This document shows positions 1-8,449 of a DNA stretch of 64,000 nucleotides, in pieces. The notes beneath the pieces were generated by a model. The model saw only the letters and a program-made list of their open reading frames with translations, was not told the origin of the DNA and did not search any database. Position 1 is the first letter of the stretch. Each line of letters opens with the position of its first letter. Location of the stretch: assembly GCA_963766005.1 (NCBI GenBank), contig CAVXYG010000006.1:62001-126000 (forward strand). Reading direction: 5' to 3'. This DNA is from CAVXYG01 sp963766005. Lineage in GTDB: Bacteria; Actinomycetota; Actinomycetes; S36-B12; GCA-2699445. The position numbers were made by a program, and so were the translations under genes.

Positions 1-386
1 ACCGTCACGGCGCCATCGGCCGACGTCACCGGTCCGGCGACGATGAGTGCGTCGCCCACGGCGATCCCGACGGTGGCGTTGGCGTACTTGTCCGGGTCGG
101 CATCCTTGGCGTCCAGGGTCACCGTGACGATGCCACCCGCGGGATCGGCGATGTCGAGGGCGGTGAGCGTCCCGGTCTGGGTGGTTGCCGGGATCCCCGG
201 CCGCACCTCGAAGACGTCGTGGTGGATGGTGCTGGCGAAGTACAGCCCACCGCCGACGTAGAACAGCACCAGGACGGTGGTGACGACCGCAAGGAGGATC
301 CACGGCCAGCGGCGGCGATGGGTCCTGGTCGCCCTGGCGGGATTGGGATCAATGCGACTCGGGGCGTGCGCAGATCGTGTGCTCAT
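1..386 (-). CDS. membrane-anchored protein, N-terminal part (runs off the left edge)
   Basis: The first 128 residues of a protein that continues beyond the window. An Arg-rich cytoplasmic tail (residues 1-26) precedes one membrane helix at about residues 28-50 (WPWILLAVVTTVLVLF), followed by an extracytoplasmic beta-rich segment. The architecture resembles actinobacterial alpha/beta hydrolases that carry an N-terminal signal anchor, but no catalytic motif lies in the visible part, so this is only a suggestion. The ATG at 384-386 is the first start after upstream stops. It is divergent from the gene at 572. Confidence 0.65.
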   Translation of the reverse strand, partial: MSTRSAHAPSRIDPNPARATRTHRRRWPWILLAVVTTVLVLFYVGGGLYFASTIHHDVFEVRPGIPATTQTGTLTALDIADPAGGIVTVTLDAKDADPDKYANATVGIAVGDALIVAGPVTSADGAVT

Positions 387-571
387 AGCCCAGGGATAGG
401 ACCGGGCCTTGCGACGTTCAAGAGTCGAACGTCCTTGCCTGGTAACGGATCTGAGCGTTCTTCGGTAGCCGCGATGCGGGAGATCCTGGGCGAACGACTA
501 CCGCGTGCAGGGTCCTGGGCGGTCGCGGGTAGCGTGCCAGCCATGGGGCCATCGGGTGACGAGGAGGATCG

Positions 572-1069
572 GTGAGTACGGAGCAGGCAGCAGCAGCTGG
601 GGCGGCCGACGCGCTGGCGCTCGTGGCCGAGTTGCGGGAACTCGGGGACCAGATGCCGCGACTGACGGTGGCGGCGGAGCTGGCCGCGTTCGGTCCGCTG
701 CTCAACGCGATCGTCGGCGGCCGGGATGGAGTCGCCGAGTTCCGGGACGGAGTGCTGCTCGACGAAGCGGCCTATATCGACCTGTACCGGCAGGTCTTCC
801 GGGCATTGCTTCCGGATGCGCCCGGTCGTTCCGCACTACTGCGCCTGGTCGACCTCGCCATCCAACAGGACCATCGGGAGAACGAGAACCTGCTGGCGGC
901 CTTCGACCTGCTGGATCCCGATACGGCTGACCAGCCGCAGGTCCTGGCAGCCACCCGGCACGCGGCACCTGCGGCGGCACACGCGGTGGCGAAGTTCGCA
1001 CTGCTGCTCCCGCCGACACTGCCGGCGGTTGCGCGGTATCTGGTGCTGCGGGCACGTGCCCGCAACTGA
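572..1069 (+). CDS. conserved hypothetical protein, partner of patatin
   Basis: A 165-residue soluble, mainly helical, Ala/Leu-rich protein with no motif I recognise. The GTG start at 572 is chosen because GAGGAGG at 561-567 lies at ideal distance. It ends 16 bases before the patatin-like gene on the same strand, so the two are probably one transcription unit and it may be an accessory protein of the lipase. The C-terminus is basic and hydrophobic (ARYLVLRARARN), which could mediate membrane contact. Function unknown. Confidence 0.75.
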   Translation: MSTEQAAAAGAADALALVAELRELGDQMPRLTVAAELAAFGPLLNAIVGGRDGVAEFRDGVLLDEAAYIDLYRQVFRALLPDAPGRSALLRLVDLAIQQDHRENENLLAAFDLLDPDTADQPQVLAATRHAAPAAAHAVAKFALLLPPTLPAVARYLVLRARARN

Positions 1070-1085
1070 CACGAAGGGGTTGGCG

Positions 1086-2270
1086 ATGGCGGAGGAAACA
1101 TTCGAGATCGGTGTGGTGATCGCGGGGGCAGGTGCGCGGGGGGCCTACGAAGCGGGCCTGCTCTCCGCCCTGCTGCCGGAGATCGCGGCCCGGACGCAGG
1201 CCGAGGGCAAGGTGGCGCGGTTCTGGTTCATCGGGACCAGCGCGGGGTCGTTGAACTCGGCGCTGATCGCGAGCCGGGCGCCGCGGGTGACGCCCGATCA
1301 CGCGCCGGCGGAGGTGCGGGACCTGTGGACGACCACGATGGATGAGGTCGCCCGGGTGTGGGGCAGCGTCAGCGAGGGTCAGGTGATCGGGCTGCTGCCC
1401 AACGGCCGACTGCTGGCGGCGCTGACCCGGTTGATGCCGGCCGGGCGGCTGCGGCTCACCAGTCTGCTCAACACCGATCCGCTGCATCGGCTGGCGCAGG
1501 ATCCCGCGATCGTGGACTGGGAGCAGTTGCACCGCAACGTCGTGGGCGGGACGGTCGGGGCGGTCGGTGCCGCCACGACGGCCCGGGACGGCCGTACGGT
1601 CGTGTTCCTGCACCGCCACGACGACCGTTCGGCGATGCCCCGCGATGCCCTGCGCGACATCGACTACGTGGACTGCCCGGGCGGGATCGAGGCGCAGCAC
1701 GTCCTGGGGTCCTCGGCGATCCCGGTGGCGTTCCCGCCGCAGCGGATCACGCAGCCGCCGGAATGGGAGGGCTGGTACTACGACGGCGGGGTGCGGTTGA
1801 ACACTCCGTTGAAGCCGGCGATCGAGTTGGGCCTGAGCCATCTGGTGATCGTGGGGACGCATCCGGACCGGTACGACCGCGACGAACTGCCCGATCCGGC
1901 GCTGCCGTGCCCGGAGGTGGACGAGGCGATGGTGCCGGTGGCCAACCAGATCATGGCCGACCAGTTGATCCAGGATCTGCAGACCCTGCGCAGCCGCAAC
2001 CGAGTGCAGCCGCGCAAGGCGACCAAGTACCTGTTCGCCGGCCCCGCCACCTTCGACGCCTTGGCCGACCTGGCCCGCAACACGCCGACGCACTGGACGT
2101 TCGCCGGGCAGTTGCGGCGGCTGTTGAGCGCCGAGGCCAGGGATGAGCTGTCCAGCTACCTGCTGTTCGATCCGGGGTATCTGAGCGCCTCGGTGGATGC
2201 GGGGCGGGTCCGGGCGCAGGAGGCCGGCGTGCTCGATCCGGATACCGAGATCGTGGACTGGTTGCGGTAG
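1086..2270 (+). CDS. patatin-like phospholipase
   Basis: A 394-residue serine acyl hydrolase of the patatin/RssA type, expected to cleave acyl chains from phospholipids or other lipids with a Ser-Asp dyad. The oxyanion-hole glycine motif GAGARGAYE is at residues 14-22, the nucleophile elbow GTSAGS puts Ser at residue 52, and the catalytic Asp is in YYDGG at residue 233. All three blocks are intact and in family order. There is no signal peptide, so it is probably cytoplasmic or peripherally membrane bound. It follows the small gene at 572 closely and starts after GAAGGGG. Confidence 0.93.
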   Translation: MAEETFEIGVVIAGAGARGAYEAGLLSALLPEIAARTQAEGKVARFWFIGTSAGSLNSALIASRAPRVTPDHAPAEVRDLWTTTMDEVARVWGSVSEGQVIGLLPNGRLLAALTRLMPAGRLRLTSLLNTDPLHRLAQDPAIVDWEQLHRNVVGGTVGAVGAATTARDGRTVVFLHRHDDRSAMPRDALRDIDYVDCPGGIEAQHVLGSSAIPVAFPPQRITQPPEWEGWYYDGGVRLNTPLKPAIELGLSHLVIVGTHPDRYDRDELPDPALPCPEVDEAMVPVANQIMADQLIQDLQTLRSRNRVQPRKATKYLFAGPATFDALADLARNTPTHWTFAGQLRRLLSAEARDELSSYLLFDPGYLSASVDAGRVRAQEAGVLDPDTEIVDWLR

Positions 2271-2338
2271 CCGGGCAGCCGGACCGACGCGCGGTCAGTC
2301 GTCGATGCCACCGGCCCGGTCGTGGTCTGCGCTTCTTG

Positions 2339-2505
2339 TGGGGGTTTGCGCCCGTTGTGGGGGCTGGAACGGGTGCTGGCGCGGGTAGTGTGCACCCTGC
2401 GCGGGGGGTTTGCAGCCGTCGTGGGGGCTGGAACGGGGGCTGGCGCGGGTACGTGTGCACCCTGCGCGGGGGTTTGCACCCTTCTTGGGGGCTGGAACGC
2501 GCCAA
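2339..2505. repeat. 64-bp tandem repeat, about 2.5 copies
   Basis: A unit beginning GTGGGGGCTGGAACGGG and containing GTGCACCCTGCGCGGGGG followed by TTTGCA recurs with a 64-base period, two copies nearly exact and a third truncated near 2500. It lies directly downstream of the patatin gene and runs into the 19-bp array. 64 is not a multiple of 3, so the reading frame rotates between units. Open frames here are a by-product of base composition. Confidence 0.85.
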
Positions 2506-2520
2506 ACGGGCCAGATTCGC

Positions 2521-3005
2521 CCCCGTGCCGGGTGCAGACCCCCGCGCCGGGTGCCGACCGCCGGACGGGGTGCAGACGCCCGCGCCGGGTGCCGACCGCC
2601 GGACGGGGCGCAGACCGCCGGACGGGGCGCAGACCGCCGGACGGGGCGCAGACCGCCGGACGGGGCGCGGCCCTCCGGAGGGGTCGCAGACGCCCGCGCC
2701 GGGTGCAGGCCGCCGGACCGGGTGCAGGCCCCCACGCCGGGTGCAGGCCGCCGGAGGGGGTGCAGGCCCCCGCGCCGGGTGCAGGCCGCCGGAGGGGGTG
2801 CAGGCCCCCGCGCCGGGTGGAGGCCGCCGGACGGGGCGCGGACCGCCGGGAGGGGGCGCAGACCGCCGTAGCAGGGTGCAGACCCCCCCGCCGGGTGGAC
2901 GACCGCCGGACGGGGCGCGGACCGCCGGAGGGGGCGCAGACCGCCGGGACCCGGCGCAGGCCCCCGCGCCGCGTGCAGGCCGCCGGACCGGGCGCAGTCC
3001 GCCAG
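2521..3005. repeat. 19-bp tandem repeat array, about 25 units
   Basis: Contiguous units with a 19-base period, for example GCAGACCGCCGGACGGGGC, exact at 2611, 2630 and 2649. Variants alternate a CCGCCGGACGG core with a CCCGCGCCGG core. Many units contain the near-palindrome CCGCCGG. There are no unique spacers, so this is not CRISPR. The 19-base period rotates the reading frame, so the long ORFs seen on both strands (including a Gly/Pro/Arg-rich one) are not credible genes. It separates patatin from the ArsR operator. Confidence 0.92.
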
Positions 3006-3072
3006 CGGCGAGCAGGCGCCGGCCACGACGGGACGTGGCACTTGCCAAGCGGTCCAGCCAAGGGCTAACGTG

Positions 3073-3086
3073 CAACCAAATGGTTG
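3073..3086. promoter_or_regulatory. predicted ArsR operator overlapping the start codon
   Basis: A perfect inverted repeat CAACCA-AA-TGGTTG. The ATG of the ArsR-like gene (3080-3082) lies inside it. Winged-helix ArsR proteins commonly bind such short palindromes at their own promoters. The overlap with the start codon implies a leaderless or nearly leaderless transcript, or a true start further downstream. Inference from position and symmetry only. Confidence 0.55.
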
Positions 3087-3446
3087 TGCATCAGACTGAG
3101 CGGCAGCTCTCCGAGGATGAGGTGGACCGGATCTTCCGGGCCCTCGCCGACCGGACGCGACGCGACATCGTTCGTCGCACGCTCGTCGGCGAGGTGACGG
3201 TGTCGCAGCTGGCCGACGCGCTACGCCATGTCGTTCGCGGCGGTGCAGAAGCACGTCGCCGTCCTGGAGGGAGCGGGCCTGGTGAGCAAGCACCCTCACG
3301 GACGCGAGCGCCTGGTCCGCGGCAACCCCGAGACCATCCGTCGGGCGCAGCAACTGCTCGACCAGTTCGAGCAGGTCTGGCGGGAGCGGATCGCCCGCCT
3401 GGACGACCTGTTCGCCGATGACCCGATACGCACCGGAGGAGCCATC
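3080..3446 (+). pseudogene. ArsR-family transcriptional regulator, frameshifted
   Basis: A winged-helix repressor typical of the ArsR group that precedes SRPBCC/AHSA1 genes. The first part reads EDEVDRIFRALADRTRRDIV and VSQLAD. After base ~3218 the reading frame moves by one and continues MSFAAVQKHVAVLEGAGLVS and FEQVWRERI. The two parts join into one normal ArsR sequence if one base is removed at GACGCGCTACGCC (3217-3229). The stop is also unclear: the shifted frame reads on into the SRPBCC gene. It is either decayed or damaged by sequence error. Its operator overlaps the start. Confidence 0.75.
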
Positions 3447-4427
3447 ATGCCCATCACGTCGGTCACCAAGGACCCCGACAGCGCTCACCATGACCGTGGT
3501 CGCCGACTTCCCGGTCCCCGTCCAGCGGCTCTGGGACGCCTACGCCGACCCGCGCCAGCTGGAGCGCTTCTGGGGCCCGCCCACCTACCCCGCGACGTTC
3601 TCCCGGCACGACATGCACGCGCCGGGCCGCAGCGAGTACTCGATGACCGGGCCGGAGGGCGACGTCTCCCGCGGCTACTGGGAGTACCTGGCCGTCGATC
3701 CAGGTCGCTCGTTCGAGGTCCGCGACGGGTTCGCCGCCGAGGACGGGTCGCCGAACGAGGAGACTGCCGTCCATGCGGATGATCTTCACCTTCACCGCCA
3801 CCGACACCGGATCGCGGGTGTCGACGACCACCTACTTCAACTCCGTCGGCCGAGCTGGACCAGCTCATCGCCATGGGCATGGAGGACGGCATGCGCCAGG
3901 CGATGGGGCAGATGGACGACGTGCTCGCCGACCTGGCCTCCTTCGCCGCCGGGCGCGCGACCGAGGCGCAGATCCTCAGCGACACGAAGGTGCGCGTCAG
4001 CCGCGTGATCTGCGGGACGCCTGCGCAGGTGTGGGACGCGCACCACCGTGCCGACCTGCTGCAGCGCTGGATGCTCGGCCCGGACGGCTGGACGATGCCG
4101 GTGTGCGAGGTCGCCACAGAGGTGGGTCAGCCGTACCGCTACGAGTGGGAGCAGGAGGGGGGAGGCCAGGGCTTCGGCTTCATCGGCGAGCTGCTGGAAT
4201 CCACGCCGCCGAACCGGGCGGTGACCACCGAGCAGATGATCGGGATGGACGGCCCGGCCCTTGTCAACGAGCTGACCCTGACGCCGGTCGAGGGCGGCAC
4301 CCTGCTGTCCATCGTGATCACCTACCCCTCCGCCGAGGTGCGCGACATGGTGCTCGGCACGGGGATGACCGGCGGCATGGAGACCAGCTACGCCAGGCTG
4401 GAGCGGGAGGTGCTGGTCGCTGCCTGA
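3447..4427 (+). pseudogene. two-domain SRPBCC (AHSA1-like) protein, three frameshifts
   Basis: A tandem START/AHSA1-type protein of roughly 320 residues. Domain 1 begins MPITSVTKDPD at 3447 after GGAGGAGCC, passes through TMTVVADFPVPVQRLWDAYA, then MRMIFTFTATDTGSRV. Domain 2 is intact from about 3873 (RVICGTPAQVWDAHHRADLL to LEREVLVAA). Single extra bases near 3482, 3762 and 3848 break domain 1; all three shifts go in the same direction as the ArsR shift. The family binds hydrophobic ligands or modifies stress responses, and pairing with ArsR is common. Two shorter copies occur at 5128 and 8100. Confidence 0.82.
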
Positions 4428-4577
4428 GGGCGGCTGCCTCTGACGGCAGTCGGGCCTCGAGGCGCGGGCGGACTGTCGCCGCAGCACGCTCGGATCGATG
4501 CGTCGGAGCCGGCGCGGCCATCGAGAGCTTCGCCAGCCTGGCGCAGAGGACATTGCGAATGGCGAGCGGGGGTCACC

Positions 4578-5028
4578 TCGCGGGTGGCCCGAGAGGCCGC
4601 GGGCGCCCGGCGCCCGCTCGGCCTCGAGCAGGAGCAGCACCACGCCGCACCGGTTCTCGATGCCGTGCCTGGCTTGGCGTCGGGCGGCGGCGCGGGGCGT
4701 GGTGGGAGGGGTGCTCGTTGCTTGAGCCTGTCTCGGGCCGGGCGCGGGTGTGCGCCAGTTTGCCGTCAGCGGGCGGGGTCGGGCCAGGTCTTCGCCCGCA
4801 GGTCGCGCGGCGAGGTGTCGGCGCCGCGCGGCTACAGGCGCCGGGCCCACATCGCCAGTGGCTCCGGCTGCGCCTCGTCGTCCGTTTGCGGGGTGCGATG
4901 CAGGGGGCCTCGCCTCAGGTCCCGAAACCTACGTAGGACGAGATCAACATCCCCTCGCAACGTAGGTTTCGGGACACCGACCAGATCGCAATGCCCTTGT
5001 CCGGCGGTCACATCGCGCGATGTGCTCG
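4578..5028. repeat. 451-bp direct repeat, copy A
   Basis: About 98% identical to 7643-8092 in the same orientation; I count about nine substitutions and one indel. It starts TCGCGGGTGGCCCGAGAGG and ends GCGCGATGTGCTCG. The flanks differ at both ends, so the boundaries are sharp. It contains a 15-bp inverted repeat near its right end. No plausible gene: ORFs in both strands are Arg/Pro/Gly composition artefacts. Size, sharp ends and position next to SRPBCC remnants suggest a non-autonomous mobile element or a duplication by-product. Confidence 0.85.
4920..4974. repeat. 15-bp perfect inverted repeat inside copy A
   Basis: Arms TCCCGAAACCTACGT (4920-4934) and ACGTAGGTTTCGGGA (4960-4974) enclose 25 bases. 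The AT-richer arms stand out from the surrounding GC-rich DNA, and the inner ends carry a further palindrome CCTACGTAGG. It is unchanged in copy B, so it is conserved while the rest of the repeat has diverged. It could be a terminal or recombination site. Confidence 0.85.
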
Positions 5029-5127
5029 AGGCGTGGGGGCGTTGTGTCGTGCGCAGGGCCGCAGCGGGTACCGGACGAAGGGACCGGAGTCTGACGCCTG
5101 CGACGGTTCCGGGAGTGCTCGGCCGTC

Positions 5128-5606
5128 GATGCGGGTCACCACCTTTGATTGCCGCGACGGGTTCGCCGGTGCCCACGGGTCGGCCAACGAGGAGCTGCCG
5201 TCCATGGGTGAGGTTCACCGCCGCCGCCACCGAGACCGAATCGCGGGTCCCCAGAACCACCGAATCCGACTCGCTGGCCAACCTCATGCAGTGCATTGCA
5301 ACGCGCGTGGACGAGAGTCTGGGCAGCCGATGGGACAGGACGCTGTGCTGGCTGCTGGCCCGGACGGCTGGACGATGCCGGGCGCGCGAGGCCGCCACCG
5401 AGGTCGGCCAGCAGTACCGCTTCGGGTGGGGCGCAGGTGGGGGAGTCCAGCGCTTCGGCTTCACCGGCGAGCTGCCGAAACCCACGCCCCCGAACCCGGG
5501 CGGTGACCATCGAGCAGGTGATCGGGATGGACGGCCCGGCACTAGTCAGCGAGCTGACCTGACGCGGGTCGAGGGCGGCACCCTGCGGTCCATCGCGATC
5601 ACCTCG
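5128..5606 (+). pseudogene. decayed partial copy of the SRPBCC gene
   Basis: Pieces in different frames match the gene at 3447 in order: RDGFAGAHGSANEELPSM (domain 1 end), GPDGWTMPGA, then FGFTGELPKPTPPN-like, IGMDGPALVSEL and RVEGGTLRSIAIT (domain 2). About 145 bases are missing between the two blocks compared with the 3447 copy, and several frameshifts are present. It begins about 100 bases after repeat copy A. Unlike the 3447 gene, this is clearly a dead duplicate. Confidence 0.75.
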
Positions 5607-5641
5607 GGTGGCTCGAGGCTGCAGCGATTCGGCGACCTGGG

Positions 5642-7219
5642 TCAGGAGAGGCTCGGATATCCGCTGATCCGCTGGATCTGGCGATACAGCGGGCGGAGGC
5701 GATCGTAGGTGCCGCAGTACACGTCTTGGAACAGGTCGCGGTACAGATCCCGGCTCGCTGGGACAGGTTCGAAGGTGTCTCCCGTCCTGGTCATCGTCCT
5801 GGCCGCCGAGGCCACATCTGGGAAGAACTTCATCCCCACGGCGGCGGTCATGGCGGCGCCCACGATCGAGGTCTCCGGCGTGTGCGACCGGGAAGTCGGC
5901 AGGTCGAAGATGTCGGCGGTCATCTGCATGATGGATTCGCTGCGCGATCCTCCTCCGGTGGCGCGGATCTCGGTGATCGGCACTTTGTTCTTCTGTTCCG
6001 TCAGCTCTGCGCCCTCCTTGAGCGCGAACACGATCCCTTCGAGGATCGCCCGGTACAGGTGCCCGCGGGTGTGGACATCGCCGAAGCCGATCACCGCGCC
6101 CTTGGCGAAGGGATCGTGCTCCGGGCCCGGCATCCAGTACGGCTGGCAGACCAAGCCCATGGATCCCGGCGGGATGTCGCGCACGAGGTGCTCGAGCAGT
6201 TCCTCCGGCGCCTGCCCGGACTCATCAGCCGCCAAGCGCTCTTGGAGCCCGAACTCGTCCCTGAACCACGAGACCAGCCACATCCCCCGCAGCACTGCCG
6301 CCTCGGTGTAGTACTCGCCGGGGACGGCCGACGGGTAGGGCGGCAGGAACGGGCGCACCTCGACGTAGCGAGGGGTCTGAGTGTTGAAGGTGGCGGTTGT
6401 GCCGAAGCTGATGCACCCCTGGTCCGGGGTCAGGCAGCCGGAACCGATGACGTCGCACGCCTTGTCGTTGGATGCCGCGATGACGGGCAGCCCGCTCGGG
6501 ATGCCGGTCGCCGACGATGCGCCGGCCGTGATGCTGCCGAGCATCTCGGTGGGGGGCACGAGATCGGGCAGCTTCTCGCGTTCGATTGGGTAGAGTCGCC
6601 ACTTCGGGTCGTACCGACCGGCCCAGTCCCCCTTCTTCACGTCGAACGGTACGGGTCCGACGATGTTTCCGGTCGAGTCGCGGTGCTCACCCGTCAGTCG
6701 GTAGGTGAAGTATCCGGACAGGAAGACGAACTTGTGGGTGCGCGCCCAGAGATCGGGCTCGTTCTGGCGAATCCAGTTCGAACGGCTGTACTGCGTGGCG
6801 AACTCGACGATGGGGTAGAGGCCGCTGACCTTGAGCAGCGGGACGGAGGCTCTGGGGACGACGACGCGGGAGTCGGCTTTTCGTTGGTCCAGCCAGACGA
6901 TCGCCGGGCGCAGCGGCTCGCCGGCGCGATCGAGGTTGACCATGGTCAGTCGTTGGGTCGTGACCGTCACCGCGACGATGCGTTCGCGGTTGGCTGCCTC
7001 GCGGGCCAGCAGGGTCTGTGTGGTCTGGCAGAGCATCTGCCAGTAGTACTCGGGGTGCTGCTCCGCCCGGTCGGGCAGCGCGGCGAAGTACGGCTCGATG
7101 GGCGTCTTCACGAATCCGAGCAGCGTGCCGTCCAGTCTGACCAGGGCCGCGCGGATCGACTGGGTTCCGGCATCGATCGACAGGATCAGTTCGTCGGAGC
7201 CGGCGTCCAAACCGGTCAC
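5642..7219 (-). CDS. FGGY-family carbohydrate kinase
   Basis: A 525-residue cytoplasmic kinase predicted to phosphorylate a pentose, polyol or related sugar with ATP. The N-terminal phosphate-binding loop reads ILSIDAGTQS (Asp16). The mid-region ASNDKACDVIGSG and the C-terminal GGGSRSESIMQMTADIFDLP match the FGGY nucleotide domain. The open frame extends upstream through repeat copy B, but that part is repeat sequence. The GTG at 7219 gives a normal family length; GTG at 7249 is an alternative. No sugar transporter lies nearby, so the substrate cannot be inferred. It is bracketed by the two 451-bp direct repeats. Confidence 0.88.
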   Translation of the reverse strand: MTGLDAGSDELILSIDAGTQSIRAALVRLDGTLLGFVKTPIEPYFAALPDRAEQHPEYYWQMLCQTTQTLLAREAANRERIVAVTVTTQRLTMVNLDRAGEPLRPAIVWLDQRKADSRVVVPRASVPLLKVSGLYPIVEFATQYSRSNWIRQNEPDLWARTHKFVFLSGYFTYRLTGEHRDSTGNIVGPVPFDVKKGDWAGRYDPKWRLYPIEREKLPDLVPPTEMLGSITAGASSATGIPSGLPVIAASNDKACDVIGSGCLTPDQGCISFGTTATFNTQTPRYVEVRPFLPPYPSAVPGEYYTEAAVLRGMWLVSWFRDEFGLQERLAADESGQAPEELLEHLVRDIPPGSMGLVCQPYWMPGPEHDPFAKGAVIGFGDVHTRGHLYRAILEGIVFALKEGAELTEQKNKVPITEIRATGGGSRSESIMQMTADIFDLPTSRSHTPETSIVGAAMTAAVGMKFFPDVASAARTMTRTGDTFEPVPASRDLYRDLFQDVYCGTYDRLRPLYRQIQRISGYPSLS

Positions 7220-7642
7220 GTCGCCTCGGACCTTCGGGCAATCCCACACGAGGGGCCCGGGCTCACGAAGGACCCCGGACAACCACTCGTGACCATCAGC
7301 GATCCCCCTCGACCGTGCCAGCAAACACCCGACTGTATCAGCGCCGCAGGTCGGACCGGTCCGGTGCACTGACGGCTCAATTGCGGCGGGTGAGCGGCGG
7401 CGAAGACCCCGGGACCAGGCTCTCGACGGGGTGTCGATCGCAAGGCGGTAGGCCGGTTTGCGCGCCACAGGCGGCCAGCGGGGACTCGGGCGTTCGTCTG
7501 CGGCCGGAATCGCGCCCCCACGACGCCGACCGTCGGAACCTGCCCGCCGGGGCAACCGAGGGCGAAGCGCTCGAGGTCGGCGCCGCTTTCGACACGCGAC
7601 GGATCCGCGACCATGCGTCGGGCAGACATTGCTGCGGCCAAG
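7220..7642. other. intergenic, no gene seen
   Basis: Upstream region of the kinase up to repeat copy B. Open frames on both strands have only compositional support. It presumably holds the kinase promoter, but I see no clear -10/-35 elements. Confidence 0.5.
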
Positions 7643-8092
7643 TCGCGGGTGGCCCGAGAGGCCGCGGGCGCCCAGCGCCCGCTCGGCCGCGAGCGGGAGC
7701 AGCACCACGCCGCACCGGTTCTCGATGCCGTGCCTGGCTTGGCGTCGGGCGGCGGTGCGGGGCGTGGTGGGAGGGGTGCTCGTTGCTTGAGCCTGTCTCG
7801 GGCCGGGCGCGGGTGTGCGCCAGTTTGCCGTCAGCGGGCGGGGTCTGGGCAGGTCTTCGCCCGCAGGTCGCGCGGCGAGGTGTCGGCGCCGCGCGGGTAC
7901 AGGCGCCGGGCCCACATCGCCAGTGGCTCCGGCTGCGCCTGGTCGTCCGTTGCGGGGTGCGATGCAGGGGGCCTCGCCTCAGGTCCCGAAACCTACGTAG
8001 GACGAGATCAACATCCCCTCGCAACGTAGGTTTCGGGACACCGACCAGATCGCCATGCCCTTGTCCGGCGGTCACATCGCGCGATGTGCTCG
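7643..8092. repeat. 451-bp direct repeat, copy B
   Basis: Second copy of the element at 4578-5028, same orientation, 2.6 kb downstream. Left junction follows TGCGGCCAAG; right junction precedes GGGAGTGGGGG. As with copy A, an SRPBCC fragment lies immediately to the right, here on the opposite strand (8100-8187). Direct orientation means homologous recombination could delete the kinase gene and leave one copy. Confidence 0.85.
7984..8038. repeat. 15-bp perfect inverted repeat inside copy B
   Basis: Arms at 7984-7998 and 8024-8038, identical in sequence and 25-base spacing to those at 4920-4974. Confidence 0.85.
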
Positions 8093-8099
8093 GGGAGTG

Positions 8100-8187
8100 G
8101 GGGTGGCGCACCTCGGCGAAGAGGGAGGTGATCACGATCGATAGCAGGGTGCCGCCCTCGACCGGCGTCTGGTCGCGGGCAGCGCCG
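8100..8187 (-). pseudogene. third SRPBCC fragment (C-terminal end)
   Basis: The minus strand encodes TPVEGGTLLSIVIT followed by a match to SAEVR, nearly identical to the end of the SRPBCC domain at about 4280-4350. Only about 28 codons remain, and there is no start. Downstream bases up to 8340 contain a short open stretch (GPATGPIGFATAAMAMVLHQ on the plus strand) whose origin I do not recognise. Confidence 0.6.
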
Positions 8188-8449
8188 CCGCAGGCGCAGC
8201 CGCCGGTCCCGCTACCGGCCCGATCGGTTTCGCCACCGCGGCCATGGCCATGGTGCTGCATCAGGGCGCCGACAAGGCCGCCCACTGCAGCACATCGACG
8301 GCGGCGGAGACCACCGAGAGACGGGCACGGATACGCGAACAGTGAGCACCTACGGCGGCTGGCGGGAGTCCCGCCGCCTGTGGGCGGGTACGCGCGGTGC
8401 GACCGCCGGCATCATCGACGCTCATGGCCGAACGCTCGGGCCGGTCCCG

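Noticed and set aside
702..2093. Long minus-strand frame opposite the patatin gene
   Set aside because: Shadow of the patatin coding sequence, which has full catalytic motifs.
2521..3005. CRISPR array
   Set aside because: Units are contiguous with no unique spacers and there are no cas genes.
2156..3491. Long open frames on both strands through the repeats (Pro/Gly/Arg-rich proteins)
   Set aside because: 19- and 64-base periods rotate the frame, so the proteins are repeats of composition; there are no ribosome sites or family signals.
7220..7915. N-terminal extension of the sugar kinase
   Set aside because: It would translate repeat copy B and non-conserved sequence; the GTG at 7219 gives normal length.
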